From positions 1 to 15,757 of the forward strand of contig JAPYWZ010000003.1 of assembly GCA_028276105.1 (NCBI GenBank): a stretch of 15,757 nucleotides of DNA, written 5' to 3'. The DNA is from Microgenomates group bacterium. Its GTDB lineage: Bacteria > Patescibacteriota > Microgenomatia > UBA1406 > GWC2-37-13. Below are positions 1-5,951 of this stretch, one piece after another (within the stretch, counting starts at the first letter, position 1; every line of letters starts with the position of its first letter). The notes beneath the pieces were generated by a model. That model saw only the letters and a program-made list of their open reading frames with translations. It made no database searches and was not told where the DNA came from. Made by a program: the position numbers and the translations under genes.

Positions 1-23
1 GAGCGAAGGATGACTAATAAATT

Positions 24-482
24 TTAATATTTTTCCTTCTTCATCCACTCCTTTAACTCTTTCTCTTTTTCTCTTTCTATCTCCCTTTGTTTTTCAAGCT
101 TTCTTTTTTCAATCTCTTTTCTTCCTCTTGCCAAAGCAATCTCAAGCTTTAAAAGTTTTCCTTTATTATAACACGAAACCGGAACTACTGTCAAGGATTT
201 TGCCGACTTTAGCTTGGTTTTTAGTCTTACGATTTCCTTTTTATTCAAAAGCAACTTTCTTGATCTTTTGGGATCATAATTTTGGTTTTGGGAAAAACGG
301 TAGGGTGGAATTTCGGCGTTTATAAGATAGGCTCCATCATCTAAAAACTTAACATATGAATCTTCAAGTCTTAATCTTCCCTCTCTTATTGATTTCACCT
401 CTCCCCCCGTCAAAACTATCCCTGCTTCAAGACTTTCTATTTTTTCATAATCATGATGAAATTTTTTGTTAATAATTTTCAT
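24..482 (-). CDS. smpB: SsrA-binding protein SmpB
   Basis: 152 aa, a normal length for SmpB, which binds tmRNA and brings it to stalled ribosomes for trans-translation. Seen: an N-terminal block HDYEKIESLEAGIVLTGGEV followed by KSIREGRLRLEDSYV, the OB-fold core signature of the family. Residues about 110-152 (ALARGRKEIEKRK and a Lys/Glu-rich tail) match the basic C-terminal helix that enters the decoding site. The start at 482 leaves the conserved N-terminus intact. The gene diverges from the endonuclease Q-like gene across an 80-nt, almost pure A/T spacer. A candidate minus-strand -10 (TATTAA, 491-496) lies 8 nt before the ATG, but in such A/T-rich DNA this is weak. No tmRNA is visible in the 23 bases downstream. 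Confidence 0.96.
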   Translation of the reverse strand: MKIINKKFHHDYEKIESLEAGIVLTGGEVKSIREGRLRLEDSYVKFLDDGAYLINAEIPPYRFSQNQNYDPKRSRKLLLNKKEIVRLKTKLKSAKSLTVVPVSCYNKGKLLKLEIALARGRKEIEKRKLEKQREIEREKEKELKEWMKKEKY

Positions 483-549
483 TTTTTAAATTAATAAAAT
501 TTTTAATTTTAAATTGAATTTTTTATTTTTAATTTTTCATTTTTAATTT

Positions 550-561
550 TATAATATCTCT
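550..561 (+). promoter_or_regulatory. -10 promoter element of the endonuclease Q-like gene
   Basis: A consensus TATAAT at 550-555 is followed by 6 nt and then the ATG at 562, placing the expected transcription start on the A of the start codon. No Shine-Dalgarno is possible. The upstream 484-549 is A/T-only-like low-complexity DNA with repeated TTTTTAATTTT-like stretches, in which no good -35 can be singled out. Confidence 0.6.
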
Positions 562-1899
562 ATGTCAATTATTGCTGATTTACACCTTCACTCCAAATAT
601 TCTCGGGCCGTTTCCCAAAAAATGGATTTAAAAGAAATTGCTTTTTGGGCCAAGAAAAAAGGAATTAATCTTGTTTCAACCGCCGACTGGACGCATCCTT
701 TGTGGTTTCGCGAAATTCAGGAAAACTTAACGGAAAAATCACCTGGTATTTTTAGATTAAAAGATGGCAGTTTCCCTGAAGTTTCTTTTATCCTTTCAAC
801 TGAAGTCTCATCAATCTACAATCAAGATGGCAAAACAAGAAGAATTCACAATCTTATCTTTTCTCCCTCCTTAAAAACCGCCGAAAAAGTAATAAAAAAA
901 CTCCAAGAAGAGAAAGTCAATCTTTTGGCTGATGGAAGACCAACAATGGGAATTTCCGCCAAAGATCTTTTAGAACTTCTTTTATCAATTGATGAAAATA
1001 TCTTCTTAATTCCCTGTCATGTTTGGACTCCTTGGTTTTCTTTGTATGGCTCAAAATCAGGCTTTGACTCAATCAAAGAAGCTTTTGGCGACTTAGAAAA
1101 ATACATCTTTGCCATTGAAACCGGCCTTTCTTCTGATCCAATTATGAACTGGCAGATTGAGGAATTAGAAAATCGTTCAATTGTCTCTTTTTCCGATGCT
1201 CATTCTGGCCAAAAATTAGGCCGAGAGGCAACTGTTTTTATAAAAAATAGCAATCATTTTTCCGGTGATTTTTCCTATTTTGATATCATAGATGCTTTTA
1301 AACAAAAAAAGAATAGTCATTTAAAAATCGGCTACACGATTGAGTTTTTTCCAGAAGAAGGCAAATATCACTGGTCGGGTCATCGCCTTTGTGGCGTGCG
1401 ATACTCTCCTTATGATGTTTTAGAAAAAGGCGAAATCTGCCCGGTTTGCCAAAAACCTTTAACCATTGGGGTGGAAAATCGCGTGTTAAAACTTTCTAAA
1501 AAAGTTTTTAAAAACGAGGATCTTTTTTTGGTAAAAAATAAATTTGATGTCACTTTTGTTTATGACAAAGAAAAAAAGAAAACTCCTTTTGTTTCGCTGG
1601 TCCCGCTTTTGGAGATTTTGCAAGAAATCTATCAATCACCAAAAAAAGCTGAGGATGAGTACCAAAGGTTAACAGAAAATTTAGGGACCGAGTTTGAAAT
1701 TTTGTTTAGAAAAAGTTATGAGGAAATTGAAAGGGTGGGGGGTAAAAAATTAAAAGAAGCAATTGAAATTGTAAGACAAAGAAAAGTTTTTGTTGATCCT
1801 GGATACGATGGGGTTTTTGGTGTGGTTAAAATTTTTAAACAAAAAGAAGAAAATGAATCATCAAAAGGCCAAGAAAAAGAACAACTCAATCTTTTCTAA
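562..1899 (+). CDS. PHP-domain endonuclease Q-like protein
   Basis: 445 aa. Endonuclease Q cleaves DNA on the 5' side of deaminated bases (uracil, hypoxanthine, xanthine) and abasic sites. The PHP metal-site pattern is visible: H8 and H10 (DLHLHSKYS), D42/H45 (STADWTH), E81 (STEVSSIY), H96, H153 (CHVWTPWFS), then GSKSGFDS, ETGLSSDP at 186-193 and D212/H214 (SDAHSGQKLGREA). The second part has EFFPEEGKYH (261-270), H274/C277 and C293/C296 (CPVCQKPL), the zinc-finger region of EndoQ/TIGR00375-type proteins. The long N-terminal PHP domain followed by the Cys-containing domain separates it from histidinol phosphatases and PolX. The protein ends in QLNLF, the form of a bacterial sliding-clamp binding peptide. 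Its 3' end overlaps the start of the next gene by 47 nt. The start is fixed by the conserved N-terminus and the adjacent -10 box. Confidence 0.85.
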   Translation: MSIIADLHLHSKYSRAVSQKMDLKEIAFWAKKKGINLVSTADWTHPLWFREIQENLTEKSPGIFRLKDGSFPEVSFILSTEVSSIYNQDGKTRRIHNLIFSPSLKTAEKVIKKLQEEKVNLLADGRPTMGISAKDLLELLLSIDENIFLIPCHVWTPWFSLYGSKSGFDSIKEAFGDLEKYIFAIETGLSSDPIMNWQIEELENRSIVSFSDAHSGQKLGREATVFIKNSNHFSGDFSYFDIIDAFKQKKNSHLKIGYTIEFFPEEGKYHWSGHRLCGVRYSPYDVLEKGEICPVCQKPLTIGVENRVLKLSKKVFKNEDLFLVKNKFDVTFVYDKEKKKTPFVSLVPLLEILQEIYQSPKKAEDEYQRLTENLGTEFEILFRKSYEEIERVGGKKLKEAIEIVRQRKVFVDPGYDGVFGVVKIFKQKEENESSKGQEKEQLNLF

Positions 1900-3082
1900 C
1901 CTTAAAAATTTTCTCCCCTATCTTTTTCTTTTCCTTTTACCCACCCAGTTGGGAAAGCATTTCTTTTTTTCTTTTTCTTATCTTAATGGGGTAAGGGTTG
2001 ATTATTTAGCCCCAACTTTATATCTTATTGATCTTGTCTTTTTTCTAATTTTCCTCTTTAATTTTTCTTTATTTTTTTCTTTTTTAAGACAAAAAAAATT
2101 AATGTTTTTGTTTTTGTTTTTAGGCCTTAATCTTTTATTTTCTTTATCAAAACCAATTGCTTTTTACTCAATCTTAAAATTTTTTCAGTTTATATTTATT
2201 TTTTATTTTTTTTACCAAACAAAAGTTGATTACCGCTTTTTTCTCATTAGTTTTTTACCAATAACCATCGTTGAGGTTTTTTTGGTTTTGTATCAATTAA
2301 AATTTGGAAAGTCGTATGATGGCGTTTTTTATTTTTTGGGAGAAAGACATTTAAATCTCTCAACCCCAGGGATTGCCAAAACTTCCTTTTTTGGCCAAGA
2401 ACTACTTCGCCCCTATGGCACTTTTTCTCATCCCAATTCTTTAGCTGGTTTTTATCTTCTTTTTTATGTTTTTCTTTTAACTGATAAAAACTTTGACCGA
2501 TATTTTTGGTTAAAGAATATCCTTCTTTTTTTATCCTCCCTTCTTATTCTTTTTTCTTTTTCCAAAGTGGCCATTATTCTTTTTTTAATAATTAATCTTG
2601 CTTTTTATTTTCCAAAAATAAGATTTTGTTGGCTTTGTTTTTTGGCAAAAATAATTACCTTTTTTAGCATTTTTTTTATTTTTCTTTCTGCCAAAGGTGA
2701 TATTTTTAGTTTAGAAAAAAGAAAGGAGTTAATTTTACAAAGCTTAAATATTATTAAAAACTATCCTCTTTTTGGAGTGGGTTTGGGGAATTATCTTTTG
2801 GGGCAAAAGAATTTTTCTTCCTCCTTTTCTTTATTTTTCAACCAACCAGTTCATAACATCTTTTTGCTTTTGATGGCAGAATTGGGGCTTCCTTTTTTTA
2901 TTCTCATTCTTTTTTTTCTTATAATGTTTTTTAAAAAAAATTCAAAAAAACTCCCCTTTACTACTTACTACTTACTACTTACTACTATCCTCACTGGCTT
3001 CTTTGATCATTATTGGCTAACTTTAAAACAAAACTTTCTTCTTTTGGCAGTTGTCTTTGCTGTTTCTTTAAAAAGAAGCTAA
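1853..3082 (+). CDS. O-antigen ligase/polymerase (Wzy/WaaL)-like membrane protein
   Basis: 409 aa from the ATG at 1853. A longer frame opens from a TTG at 1790, but that would add a segment inside the upstream gene with no visible signal. The protein is a string of Phe/Leu-rich transmembrane segments (about 10-12) with two hallmarks of the O-antigen ligase family (PF04932): RPYGTFSHPNSLAGF at about 186-200, in the periplasmic-loop position, and NYPLFGVGLGNYLLG (303-317) followed by PVHNIFLLLMAELGLPFF (332-349). Such proteins polymerise or transfer lipid-linked glycans outside the membrane; the substrate cannot be told. It overlaps the upstream gene by 47 nt, suggesting translational coupling, and converges on the DUF5667 gene with a 15-nt 3' overlap. 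A heptanucleotide repeat lies in codons about 369-379. Confidence 0.85.
   Translation: MNHQKAKKKNNSIFSNLKNFLPYLFLFLLPTQLGKHFFFSFSYLNGVRVDYLAPTLYLIDLVFFLIFLFNFSLFFSFLRQKKLMFLFLFLGLNLLFSLSKPIAFYSILKFFQFIFIFYFFYQTKVDYRFFLISFLPITIVEVFLVLYQLKFGKSYDGVFYFLGERHLNLSTPGIAKTSFFGQELLRPYGTFSHPNSLAGFYLLFYVFLLTDKNFDRYFWLKNILLFLSSLLILFSFSKVAIILFLIINLAFYFPKIRFCWLCFLAKIITFFSIFFIFLSAKGDIFSLEKRKELILQSLNIIKNYPLFGVGLGNYLLGQKNFSSSFSLFFNQPVHNIFLLLMAELGLPFFILILFFLIMFFKKNSKKLPFTTYYLLLTTILTGFFDHYWLTLKQNFLLLAVVFAVSLKRS
2958..2987 (+). repeat. Heptanucleotide tandem repeat (TTACTAC)4 within a gene
   Basis: Four perfect copies of TTACTAC occupy 2958-2985, followed by TA. The array encodes Thr/Tyr/Leu residues just before the last conserved segment of the Wzy-like protein. 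The unit length is not a multiple of three, so gain or loss of one copy would shift the reading frame. Confidence 0.9.
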
Positions 3083-3604
3083 CTTTTTTCTAATCTCATC
3101 ATTAATTTTTTTAATTTCCAAAAGATAAACATTTTGGCCTTGACTCACCTTTTTAAAAAAATCATCAATCACCTCAGCGTGTTTTTCATTGGCGGTTTTT
3201 ATTTTTTCAATCAATTCTTTTGGGAAGCTTTGCCCTTGTTTTTTTGCTTGCTCCATTAAAAAAGGAATTTCAAAAAAATATTTTTCCCCTTTGGCCAAAG
3301 TATCCAAAGCCATCTTTTCTTTTCCCTTTTCAAGAAGAATTTGGGCTGAGGCAACCCTTTTATCAGAATACAAAAGATAAATTTCTGCTTTTTTTTGAAG
3401 ACTGCGATTGAAAAAAAGGTGAAGACGATCGCGCAAGGCCTTTAAAAAATACAACGGATGATCGGGTAAAATCCCAGGATAAGACAGTTGATAAGCCACT
3501 TTGTTTTCCGCTTTTACCTCGGCTACCTCACTTAAATAAACGGTTAAGGGAATGGTAACAACTAAGATAAGAAAACTTAAAAAAATTAGGGCTTTATTAA
3601 GCAT
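3068..3604 (-). CDS. DUF5667-like secreted/membrane-anchored protein
   Basis: 178 aa. An N-terminal hydrophobic segment at residues about 5-25 is a signal peptide or anchor. It is followed by SYPGILPDHPLYFLKALRDR (41-60), the signature I associate with DUF5667 (PF18915) proteins common in CPR genomes. The rest is charged and probably helical, with many Lys/Glu and no cysteine. The function is unknown; an extracytoplasmic helical-bundle role is inference. The start codon is supported by an excellent promoter whose -10 (TATAAT) ends 6 nt before the ATG. The 3' end overlaps the convergent Wzy-like gene by 15 nt, so neither gene has room for a separate terminator. Confidence 0.8.
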   Translation of the reverse strand: MLNKALIFLSFLILVVTIPLTVYLSEVAEVKAENKVAYQLSYPGILPDHPLYFLKALRDRLHLFFNRSLQKKAEIYLLYSDKRVASAQILLEKGKEKMALDTLAKGEKYFFEIPFLMEQAKKQGQSFPKELIEKIKTANEKHAEVIDDFFKKVSQGQNVYLLEIKKINDEIRKKLASF

Positions 3605-3610
3605 AAAAAT

Positions 3611-3639
3611 ATTATACTCCTTTTTTCAAAAAAATGCAA
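3611..3639 (-). promoter_or_regulatory. Promoter of the DUF5667 gene
   Basis: On the minus strand there is TTGCAT (-35, 3634-3639), a 17-nt spacer, TATAAT (-10, 3611-3616), then 6 nt to the ATG at 3604. This is one of the clearest sigma-70-type promoters here and predicts a leaderless mRNA. The rest of the 158-nt spacer between this gene and the HIT gene (3605-3762) is A/T-rich, with no gene or strong hairpin that I can see. Confidence 0.7.
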
Positions 3640-3762
3640 ATTTTAAAAAAACTTTCTTTTTTTTCATTCAACAAGCAAGGCATGATAGTTTTGAAAAAAT
3701 TTTAAGAAGAAAAAAATAAATTTTTAAAACCTTATTCACTTGCCAAAGACTTTATTTTAAGA

Positions 3763-4149
3763 TTAAAGATATCTTCTTATCTTTTCGGTAATTTTTTTTA
3801 AAGTATCTTGATTTATGTTTTTAACGTCGGGGACAAACTCTTCTTCTCCCTTTTTTCGAGGCAAAATATGAATATGAGCATGAGGCACTTGTAAACCATG
3901 AGTAACATAAGTGATAAAATAAGGGTTAAAAGCTTTTTGCATCGCTTTGGTAATTTTTAATGCTACCTCCCAATAAGTACCAAAATTGGGGACATCATAA
4001 ACCCAACGATAATGTTTTTTGGGAATAACAAGAGTATGACCTTCAACCCTTGGATATATATCCAAAAAGGCCAAAAACTCTGTATCTTCGTATACCTTAA
4101 AGCAAGGCAGTTTACCCAAAACTATTTGGCAAAAAATACAATTTTCCAT
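3763..4149 (-). CDS. HIT-family nucleotide-binding hydrolase
   Basis: 128 aa, a usual length for HIT proteins. The histidine triad is visible as VPHAHIHILPR, with H90, H92 and H94. The conserved GHTLVIPKKH block (37-46) is also present, and the N-terminal CIFCQI (C4, C7) resembles zinc-binding HIT proteins of the HinT type. Members hydrolyse nucleoside phosphoramidates or dinucleoside polyphosphates in the cytoplasm; the substrate here is not determinable. The N-terminal MENCIFC supports the start. The gene is divergent from tRNA-Arg, and its promoter region is one arm of a long inverted repeat (4149-4190). Confidence 0.93.
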   Translation of the reverse strand: MENCIFCQIVLGKLPCFKVYEDTEFLAFLDIYPRVEGHTLVIPKKHYRWVYDVPNFGTYWEVALKITKAMQKAFNPYFITYVTHGLQVPHAHIHILPRKKGEEEFVPDVKNINQDTLKKITEKIRRYL

Positions 4150-4190
4150 ACTTATATATTTTAACCTATTTTTGATAAAATATATAAGTA
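4149..4190. promoter_or_regulatory. Inverted repeat carrying back-to-back promoters (HIT gene / tRNA-Arg)
   Basis: Two perfect 15-bp arms (4149-4163 and 4176-4190, TACTTATATATTTTA and its reverse complement) are separated by 12 nt. Each arm contains a TAAAAT -10-like box facing outward: plus strand 4176-4181, preceded by TGA as an extended -10; minus strand 4158-4163. The plus box ends 12 nt before tRNA-Arg, exactly as the -10 box of tRNA-Met does. The minus box ends 8 nt before the HIT start codon. Confidence 0.65.
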
Positions 4191-4193
4191 AAT

Positions 4194-4265
4194 GCTCCCA
4201 TAGTTCAATGGATAGAATAGGGGTTTGCGGAACCTCTGATGGCTGTTCGAATCAGCCTGGGAGCA
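4194..4265 (+). tRNA. tRNA-Arg (anticodon GCG)
   Basis: 72 nt form a full cloverleaf. The acceptor is GCTCCCA (4194-4200) with TGGGAGC (4258-4264) and discriminator A4265. The D stem is GTTC/GAAT, the anticodon stem GGGGT (4220-4224)/ACCTC (4232-4236) and the loop TTGCGGA. The T stem is GGCTG/CAGCC with loop TTCGAAT. The anticodon at 4227-4229 is GCG. A20 (4212) and C35 agree with bacterial Arg identity. No CCA is encoded; CAG follows the discriminator. The promoter is probably TGATAAAAT at 4173-4181. Confidence 0.92.
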
Positions 4266-4267
4266 CA

Positions 4268-4338
4268 GGGGGTGTAGTTCAATGGTAGAATAGAGGTCTC
4301 CAAAACCTTTGATGGGGGTTCGATTCCCTCCACCCCTG
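4268..4338 (+). tRNA. tRNA-Trp (anticodon CCA)
   Basis: It starts 2 nt after tRNA-Arg, so the two are surely cotranscribed. The acceptor GGGGGTG (4268-4274) pairs with CACCCCT (4331-4337) with a terminal G-T wobble; the discriminator is G4338. The anticodon stem GAGGT/ACCTT encloses loop CTCCAAA, anticodon CCA at 4300-4302. The T arm is GGGGG-TTCGATT-CCCTC. No 3' CCA is encoded. The overall sequence is close to ordinary bacterial tRNA-Trp, and the CCA anticodon argues against UGA reassignment to Trp. Confidence 0.94.
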
Positions 4339-4340
4339 CT

Positions 4341-4516
4341 TGTTTAAACTTTATCCTTGCCCAAGATGATTTTAATAAAACAATTGATGATGTTTATAAA
4401 AATAAGAAAAAGCCATTTTAGGCGTGGTTGATGGCCAAACACCTTTGGGGGTAGAAAGTAAAGAGGATAAAAAACAAAGGAAAGATTTTTTGCGAAAAAT
4501 TGGATATAAGTTATAA
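4341..4516 (+). pseudogene. Remnant of an adenosine-specific kinase-like gene (PF04008 type)
   Basis: Two short coding fragments in different frames survive. Positions 4347-4418 read NFILAQDDFNKTIDDVYK, then a few Lys and a TAG. Positions 4412-4516 read [17 protein letters not shown], continue to [12 protein letters not shown] and end at TAA. From memory, adenosine-specific kinase (PF04008) proteins carry an N-terminal ILGQxHFIKTVEDxYEA block and end in LGVVDGxxPxGVExxED...RKxxLRKIGYK, so both fragments match their proper ends in the proper order. About 100 middle residues and the first 15 or so are missing. The remnant begins 2 nt after tRNA-Trp. It cannot encode a working enzyme. Confidence 0.7.
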
Positions 4517-4564
4517 AAAAATATCAAAGAAAAAAATTAATGCGAAAATAAAATTTAATTTAAT

Positions 4565-4593
4565 TTGAAAAAATTAATGGAAATTGGTATATT
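4565..4593 (+). promoter_or_regulatory. Promoter of the first vapB-like gene
   Basis: TTGAAA (4565-4570), a 17-nt spacer, then TATATT (4588-4593), 8 nt before the ATG at 4602. This predicts a 5' leader of at most about two nucleotides and rules out the upstream TTG (4584) as the normal start. Confidence 0.65.
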
Positions 4594-4601
4594 TAATTCA
4601 T

Positions 4602-4844
4602 ATGCAACAAGTTGTAAGTATCACCAGTCAAGGACAAATCACTTTACCAGCTACCATAAGGCGGTTGTTTGGCCTTGATAAGTTTAAAAAGGTTCTTGTA
4701 AGAGCTCAAACCAATCAAATTATTGTTGAACCAATGACTGATTTTTCCAAAATGGCTGGTATTTTGAAAAACAAAAAAATAAAAAAACCAATTCAAGAGG
4801 TTATTAAGTTAGAAGAAAAGGCTATCGAAACAATAAGAAGATGA
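4602..4844 (+). CDS. vapB: AbrB/MazE-type antitoxin (VapB-like)
   Basis: 80 aa from the ATG at 4602. The N-terminal swapped-hairpin DNA-binding domain is clear: VVSITSQGQITLPATIRRLF followed by GLDKFKKVLVRAQ and IIVEP. The C-terminal part (about 45-80) is Lys/Glu-rich and is expected to wrap around the PIN toxin. Such antitoxins neutralise the partner and repress their own operon. The stop codon overlaps the toxin start by 4 nt (ATGA), which points to translational coupling. A TTG at 4584 in the same frame would fall upstream of the predicted transcription start. Confidence 0.88.
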   Translation: MQQVVSITSQGQITLPATIRRLFGLDKFKKVLVRAQTNQIIVEPMTDFSKMAGILKNKKIKKPIQEVIKLEEKAIETIRR

Positions 4845-5266
4845 AAAACTTCTTAGTCGATACTAACTTTATTCTTCGTTATCTTTTAGCCGATGATAAA
4901 GATTTGTTTGAAAAAGCAAAAAAAATCTTCGACGAAGCCGCCAAGAAAAAAATAAAGGTTGAAATTATTCCCGAAGTAATCTTTGAGTTAAATTATGTTT
5001 TAAAAGGTGTTTATAAAGTAAAAAGAGAAAAAGTAGCGGAAATTTTACTCAACTTAGTCAAAACACCTTATCTTGTGATTGAAAATCAATCGTTGTTAAT
5101 TGAAGTTTTAGAAACTTACCAAAAAGTTAATGTTGATCTTTTTGATATTTATCTTTATTTTTTGGGGAAAAGTAAAAACAAAGAGATTCTTTCCTTCGAT
5201 AGTGACTTTAAAAAATTATCCCATTTTTCACCAACCAAATTTTTAAAAGAACCGTCTTATTCTTGA
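4841..5266 (+). CDS. vapC: PIN-domain ribonuclease toxin (VapC-like)
   Basis: 141 aa. PIN acidic residues are visible: D7 in FLVDTNFILRYL, E45/E49 in IPEVIFELNYVL, D99/D102 in VDLFDIYLYF and D120/D122 in SFDSDFKKL. VapC toxins are Mg-dependent endoribonucleases that cut tRNA or rRNA; the target here is unknown. The gene overlaps the vapB-like gene by 4 nt. All key acidic positions are present, so it looks intact. Confidence 0.88.
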   Translation: MKNFLVDTNFILRYLLADDKDLFEKAKKIFDEAAKKKIKVEIIPEVIFELNYVLKGVYKVKREKVAEILLNLVKTPYLVIENQSLLIEVLETYQKVNVDLFDIYLYFLGKSKNKEILSFDSDFKKLSHFSPTKFLKEPSYS

Positions 5267-5291
5267 CTTAAGTAATACTCTATGGTATAAG
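5263..5291 (+). promoter_or_regulatory. Promoter of the second vapB-like gene
   Basis: TTGACT (5263-5268), a 17-nt spacer, then TATAAG (5286-5291), 9 nt before the ATG at 5301. The -35 box overlaps the stop codon region of the preceding toxin gene, so the second pair has its own promoter. Confidence 0.7.
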
Positions 5292-5298
5292 TATTACT
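5271..5298. promoter_or_regulatory. Operator palindrome over the second vapBC promoter
   Basis: Perfect 9-bp arms AGTAATACT (5271-5279) and AGTATTACT (5290-5298) are separated by 10 nt, so arm centres are 19 nt apart (about two helical turns). It covers the spacer, the -10 box and the likely transcription start. This is the geometry expected for autorepression by a dimeric AbrB-type antitoxin complex. Confidence 0.75.
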
Positions 5299-5300
5299 GT

Positions 5301-5549
5301 ATGATACAAACATCAACCATCACCCAAAAAGGACAGGTAACTATCCCCTATTTTATCCGTCAAAAATTAAACCTTATTTCAGGTACTAAAATCGCTTTTA
5401 GTTTAGAAAAAGAAAAAGTGATTCTTTCACCTTTACCTTCATTTTTTGATTTTCGCGGTTCAGTCAAGTCAAAAAAAGAATTTGATATAAAAAAAATGCG
5501 TCAAAGCGCTAAAAACCAATTAAAAAAACGCTATGGAAAAAGTCCTTGA
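5301..5549 (+). CDS. vapB: AbrB/MazE-type antitoxin (VapB-like), second copy
   Basis: 82 aa. TSTITQKGQVTIPYFIRQKL is the typical AbrB-fold N-terminus, followed by LISGTKIAFSLEKEKVILSP. The tail (about 50-82, basic and with SVKSKKEFD) is unrelated in detail to that of the first pair, so this is not a recent duplication. The antitoxin overlaps its toxin gene by 17 nt. The start at 5301 is set by the promoter and operator immediately upstream. Confidence 0.88.
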   Translation: MIQTSTITQKGQVTIPYFIRQKLNLISGTKIAFSLEKEKVILSPLPSFFDFRGSVKSKKEFDIKKMRQSAKNQLKKRYGKSP

Positions 5550-5922
5550 TGCCAATATCATCATCCGTTTTTTAGTTGATGATGATAAAGAAAAAGCTGA
5601 TGCCATCGAAAAACTCCTTCGCTCCAACGAAACTTTGATCTTAACCGATGTCACGATTGCCGAAATTATCTGGGTTTTGTCTTCTTATTATAAAGAGCCA
5701 AAAAAAGACATCGTCAAAAAAATTACTGCTTTAATTCATCTTCCTTCAATTAAATGTAATAAAAAAGTGATGATTACCGCTTTAAATTTTTTTGAAAAAC
5801 ACAATATTGACTGGATTGATGCCTATCTTGCCGCTTATACTAAAGAAAATGATTTAAAAGAAATTTATTCTTATGATCTTGATTTAGATAAAATAAAAAG
5901 TATAAAGAGGTTAACACCTTAG
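5533..5922 (+). CDS. vapC: PIN-domain ribonuclease toxin (VapC-like), second copy
   Basis: 129 aa. The acidic residues are D6 (VLDANIIIRFL), E44 (TIAEIIWVL), D93/D96 (IDWIDAYLAAY) and D115/D117 (SYDLDLDKI), a complete PIN active-site set. It starts inside the end of the antitoxin gene (17-nt overlap). Its last codons contain the -35 box of the downstream tRNA-Met promoter. Similarity to the first toxin is limited to the family motifs. Confidence 0.88.
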   Translation: MEKVLDANIIIRFLVDDDKEKADAIEKLLRSNETLILTDVTIAEIIWVLSSYYKEPKKDIVKKITALIHLPSIKCNKKVMITALNFFEKHNIDWIDAYLAAYTKENDLKEIYSYDLDLDKIKSIKRLTP

Positions 5923-5939
5923 ATTAGATATGTTATAAT
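5911..5939 (+). promoter_or_regulatory. Promoter of tRNA-Met
   Basis: TTAACA (5911-5916), a 17-nt spacer ending in TGT (extended -10), then TATAAT (5934-5939). The tRNA begins 12 nt after the box, giving a leader of about 6 nt. The promoter sits on the 3' end of the second toxin gene. Confidence 0.75.
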
Positions 5940-5951
5940 AAATAATACTTT

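Noticed and set aside
1..23. Possible tmRNA end next to smpB
   Set aside because: The 23 bases show no tRNA-like 3' end or tag reading frame.
128..325. Plus-strand frame antisense to smpB, and similar frames at 3189-3411 antisense to the DUF5667 gene
   Set aside because: They overlap confidently identified genes completely and look like chance openings.
1790..1852. Longer start for the Wzy-like protein at a TTG
   Set aside because: The extra residues are encoded by DNA already constrained by the EndoQ-like frame and show no membrane or signal character; the ATG at 1853 is better.
2958..2987. Possible CRISPR-like or mobile repeat
   Set aside because: The 7-nt unit without spacers, within a coding frame, is a simple tandem repeat. 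No CRISPR array or insertion sequence was seen anywhere in the window.
4842..5549. Use of UGA as a sense codon, as in Gracilibacteria/Absconditabacteria
   Set aside because: Both vapB-like genes end in TGA at sensible family lengths with the toxin starting at the overlap, and tRNA-Trp has a CCA anticodon.
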